Program-made: the position numbers and the translations under genes
Notes under the pieces: generated by a model
Databases searched by the model: none
The model's input: the letters and a program-made list of their open reading frames with translations, nothing else
Told to the model about the DNA's origin: nothing
Part shown: in pieces, positions 31,746-33,233 of the stretch
Layout of the letters: every line of letters starts with the position of its first letter
Position numbering within the stretch: the stretch's first letter is position 1
From: Glycomyces salinus
Lineage (GTDB): Bacteria; Actinomycetota; Actinomycetes; Mycobacteriales; Micromonosporaceae
DNA length: 33,233 bases
Assembly (NCBI RefSeq): GCF_016428645.1
Contig: NZ_JAELXW010000097.1
Span: 1 to 33,233, forward strand
Reading direction: 5' to 3'

Positions 31746-32126
31746 GTCCCGCCGCCCCTTCGAGGGCGCCACCAGGTCCATCACCCACATCGTCAGCGAG
31801 ACGATGATCGCGCCCCAGAACGCCGCCCAGAACCCGTCGACGACGAACCCCAGCCCGAGCCCGTCGGAGACCCAACCGGTCAGCCAGAACATCAGCGCGT
31901 TCACCACCAGGGCGAACAGGCCCAGAGTCAGCACGTAGAGCGCGCACCCGAGCACCATCACCAGTGGCTTGACGAACGTGTTCACGATCGTGAACACCAA
32001 CGCCGCCACCACCAGCGCGAAGAACTCGTCCAGAGTCGAATCGCCCAGCAGCTCCACGCCGGGGACCAGCAGCGAGGCCACCCACAACGCCAGGGCCGTC
32101 AGCAGGAGACGCACCAAGAAGTTCAC
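31734..32126 (-). CDS. phage holin family (superfamily IV) membrane protein
   Basis: A 130-residue integral membrane protein with four hydrophobic segments: about 5-22, 36-60, 62-85 and 98-120. FFALVVAALVFTIVNTFVKP and LTLGLFALVVNALMFWLTGW match the conserved 'phage holin family protein' (YvlD/DUF360-like) found in many bacteria. These chromosomal proteins are not known to be true lysis holins; no endolysin or phage gene lies nearby. The start is GTG at 32126, without a clear ribosome site. It is divergent from pstB. Confidence 0.88.
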   Translation of the reverse strand: MNFLVRLLLTALALWVASLLVPGVELLGDSTLDEFFALVVAALVFTIVNTFVKPLVMVLGCALYVLTLGLFALVVNALMFWLTGWVSDGLGLGFVVDGFWAAFWGAIIVSLTMWVMDLVAPSKGRRDRAD

Positions 32127-32206
32127 AGCGTCGAGTATCGCCCCCGCGCCCCCTCCGCGCGGCCGAACGGACAGAACGGGCAGCCGAGACGCACCCGCGA
32201 TCCGCG

Positions 32207-32261
32207 CTTCACCCGCAGTTCACCGGAGAGCGAGCCCGCCGCTACCCGCACGGCCTATATT
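32207..32261 (+). promoter_or_regulatory. PHO-box-like direct repeat and -10 box upstream of pstB
   Basis: CTTCACC (32207-32213) and GTTCACC (32218-32224) repeat at exactly 11 bases, the spacing and core of the PhoP-binding PHO box in streptomycetes. A -10-like TATATT lies at 32256-32261 with no good -35, as expected for an activator-dependent promoter. The start codon is 76 bases further on. Confidence 0.5.
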
Positions 32262-32337
32262 CGCCCCAGTCCCAACGGGCCTTCGTCCGTCAAATCACAA
32301 ATTTATGGCTCAAGTCCCGCCATGAAGGAGTAACCCA

Positions 32338-33225
32338 ATGAGCGACCCGACCCTGTCCGGCGCAGGCCCCACGGTGAGCCCCCGGCGCATCGGAGCGGCT
32401 CCTCAGGCCGAGCCCCGGCGGTCCGCGGACGGCGCCTCGGAGGGTGCCACCGTATTCGACATCAACGACGTCCACGTCTACTACGGCGCCTACAACGCGG
32501 TCAAAGAAGTGAACTTCACGGTCGTCAAGAACGAGATCACCGCGCTCATCGGGCCCTCCGGCTGCGGCAAGTCGACCCTGCTGCGCTCGCTCAACCGCAT
32601 GAACGACCTCATCCCCGGCGCCAGAGTCGAAGGCACGGTCGCCTTCCACGGCAAGAACATCTACGACGGCGACGTCGACCCGGTCGAGGTCCGCCGCCGC
32701 ATCGGCATGGTCTTCCAGAAGCCCAACCCCTTCCCCAAGTCCATCTACGAGAACGTCGCCTACGGTCCGAAGATCCACGGCGTCTCGCGCTCCGAGCGCG
32801 ACGGGATCGTCGAGGACTCCCTGAAGAAGGCCGCGCTCTGGGACGAGGTCAAGGACAACCTCAAGAAGAGCGCCCTGGCGCTCTCGGGCGGACAGCAGCA
32901 GCGCCTGTGCATCGCCCGCACCATCGCCCTCCAGCCCGAGGTGGTGCTGATGGACGAGCCCTGCTCGGCCCTCGACCCGATCGCCACCGCGCGCATCGAG
33001 GAGCTCATGGTCGACCTGGCCCAGCAGTTCACGATCGTCATCGTCACCCACAACATGCAGCAGGCCGCGCGCGTGTCCGACAAGACCGCGTTCTTCTCCA
33101 CCGAGGTCAACGAGCTCAGCGACACCCGCACCGGCGTGCTGGTCGAGTTCGACGACACGCAGCGGATCTTCACCACCCCCTCCGACGAGCGCACCGAGAA
33201 CTACGTCACCGGCCGCTTCGGCTAG
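32338..33225 (+). CDS. pstB: phosphate ABC transporter ATPase PstB
   Basis: A 295-residue ABC ATPase that drives high-affinity phosphate uptake through PstC and PstA. Walker A is GPSGCGKST (72-80), the Q-loop region is [16 protein letters not shown] (125-140, a PstB hallmark), the signature is LSGGQ (182-186), Walker B is VVLMDE (202-207) and the H-loop is H238. The N-terminus has about 35 extra low-complexity residues compared with typical PstB (about 255). GAAGGAG lies before ATG 32338. Usually the gene follows pstSCA; here a divergent unrelated gene lies upstream, so it is separately transcribed, perhaps under PhoP. The gene is complete, ending eight bases before the window's edge. Confidence 0.95.
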   Translation: MSDPTLSGAGPTVSPRRIGAAPQAEPRRSADGASEGATVFDINDVHVYYGAYNAVKEVNFTVVKNEITALIGPSGCGKSTLLRSLNRMNDLIPGARVEGTVAFHGKNIYDGDVDPVEVRRRIGMVFQKPNPFPKSIYENVAYGPKIHGVSRSERDGIVEDSLKKAALWDEVKDNLKKSALALSGGQQQRLCIARTIALQPEVVLMDEPCSALDPIATARIEELMVDLAQQFTIVIVTHNMQQAARVSDKTAFFSTEVNELSDTRTGVLVEFDDTQRIFTTPSDERTENYVTGRFG

Positions 33226-33233
33226 CAGCGCGA

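Noticed and set aside
31734-32126. Prophage or lysis cassette
   Set aside because: The holin-family name is historical for this chromosomal membrane protein; there is no endolysin, integrase or structural phage gene in the window.

Overview
This is a window of high-GC actinomycete chromosome. The evidence is strong G/C bias at third codon positions, a WhiB7-type iron-sulfur regulator, a mycoredoxin, a DUF397 gene beside an XRE/DUF5753 regulator, a UPF0182 protein, a DUF2342 protein and several leaderless starts with TANNNT -10 boxes. A Glycomyces-like or related genus would fit, but I cannot place it further from sequence alone.

Bases 1-7150 form an accessory, insertion-rich segment. They hold a broken IS5-family element, a complete ISAs1-family element, a truncated ISAs1-family copy and a stray ISAs1-like end. 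Between these lie three small secreted-protein genes: a four-cysteine protein, a duplicated peptidoglycan-binding-like protein and an I36-type peptidase inhibitor. Two further genes are each interrupted by one in-frame TGA. Bases 7290-9780 hold tRNA-Trp with its own promoter and terminator, then a metNIQ methionine ABC transporter on the minus strand whose MetN lacks the usual C-terminal regulatory domain.

Bases 10005-13970 hold a coupled pair of M16 peptidase subunits (one catalytic, one degenerate), a 78-bp tandem repeat array with a 234-bp higher-order period, and a NudC-like Nudix hydrolase. Bases 13967-26939 are an actinobacterial core neighbourhood: EamA exporter, mycoredoxin, UvrD2 helicase, WhiB7, ABC1 kinase, DUF5679, a YgjP-like metallopeptidase, a DUF2342 zinc protease-like protein, a PDZ-Lon-domain protease and UPF0182. 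As I recall it, this broadly matches the Rv3193c-Rv3199c order of Mycobacterium tuberculosis. The whiB7 gene has a roughly 600-nt leader with a WhiB7-type promoter, a leader reading frame, candidate alternative stems and a textbook terminator.

Bases 26954-33225 hold a PASTA Ser/Thr kinase, a small Cys/His-rich protein, an XRE/DUF5753 regulator with its DUF397 partner, a single-pass membrane protein, a phage-holin-family membrane protein, and pstB. The pstB gene stands without pstSCA on its upstream side and has an 11-nt-period PHO-box-like repeat before it. Genes in the core part are closely packed, many pairs overlapping by 4 bp. Strong hairpins separate convergent genes, and several of these overlap stop codons.
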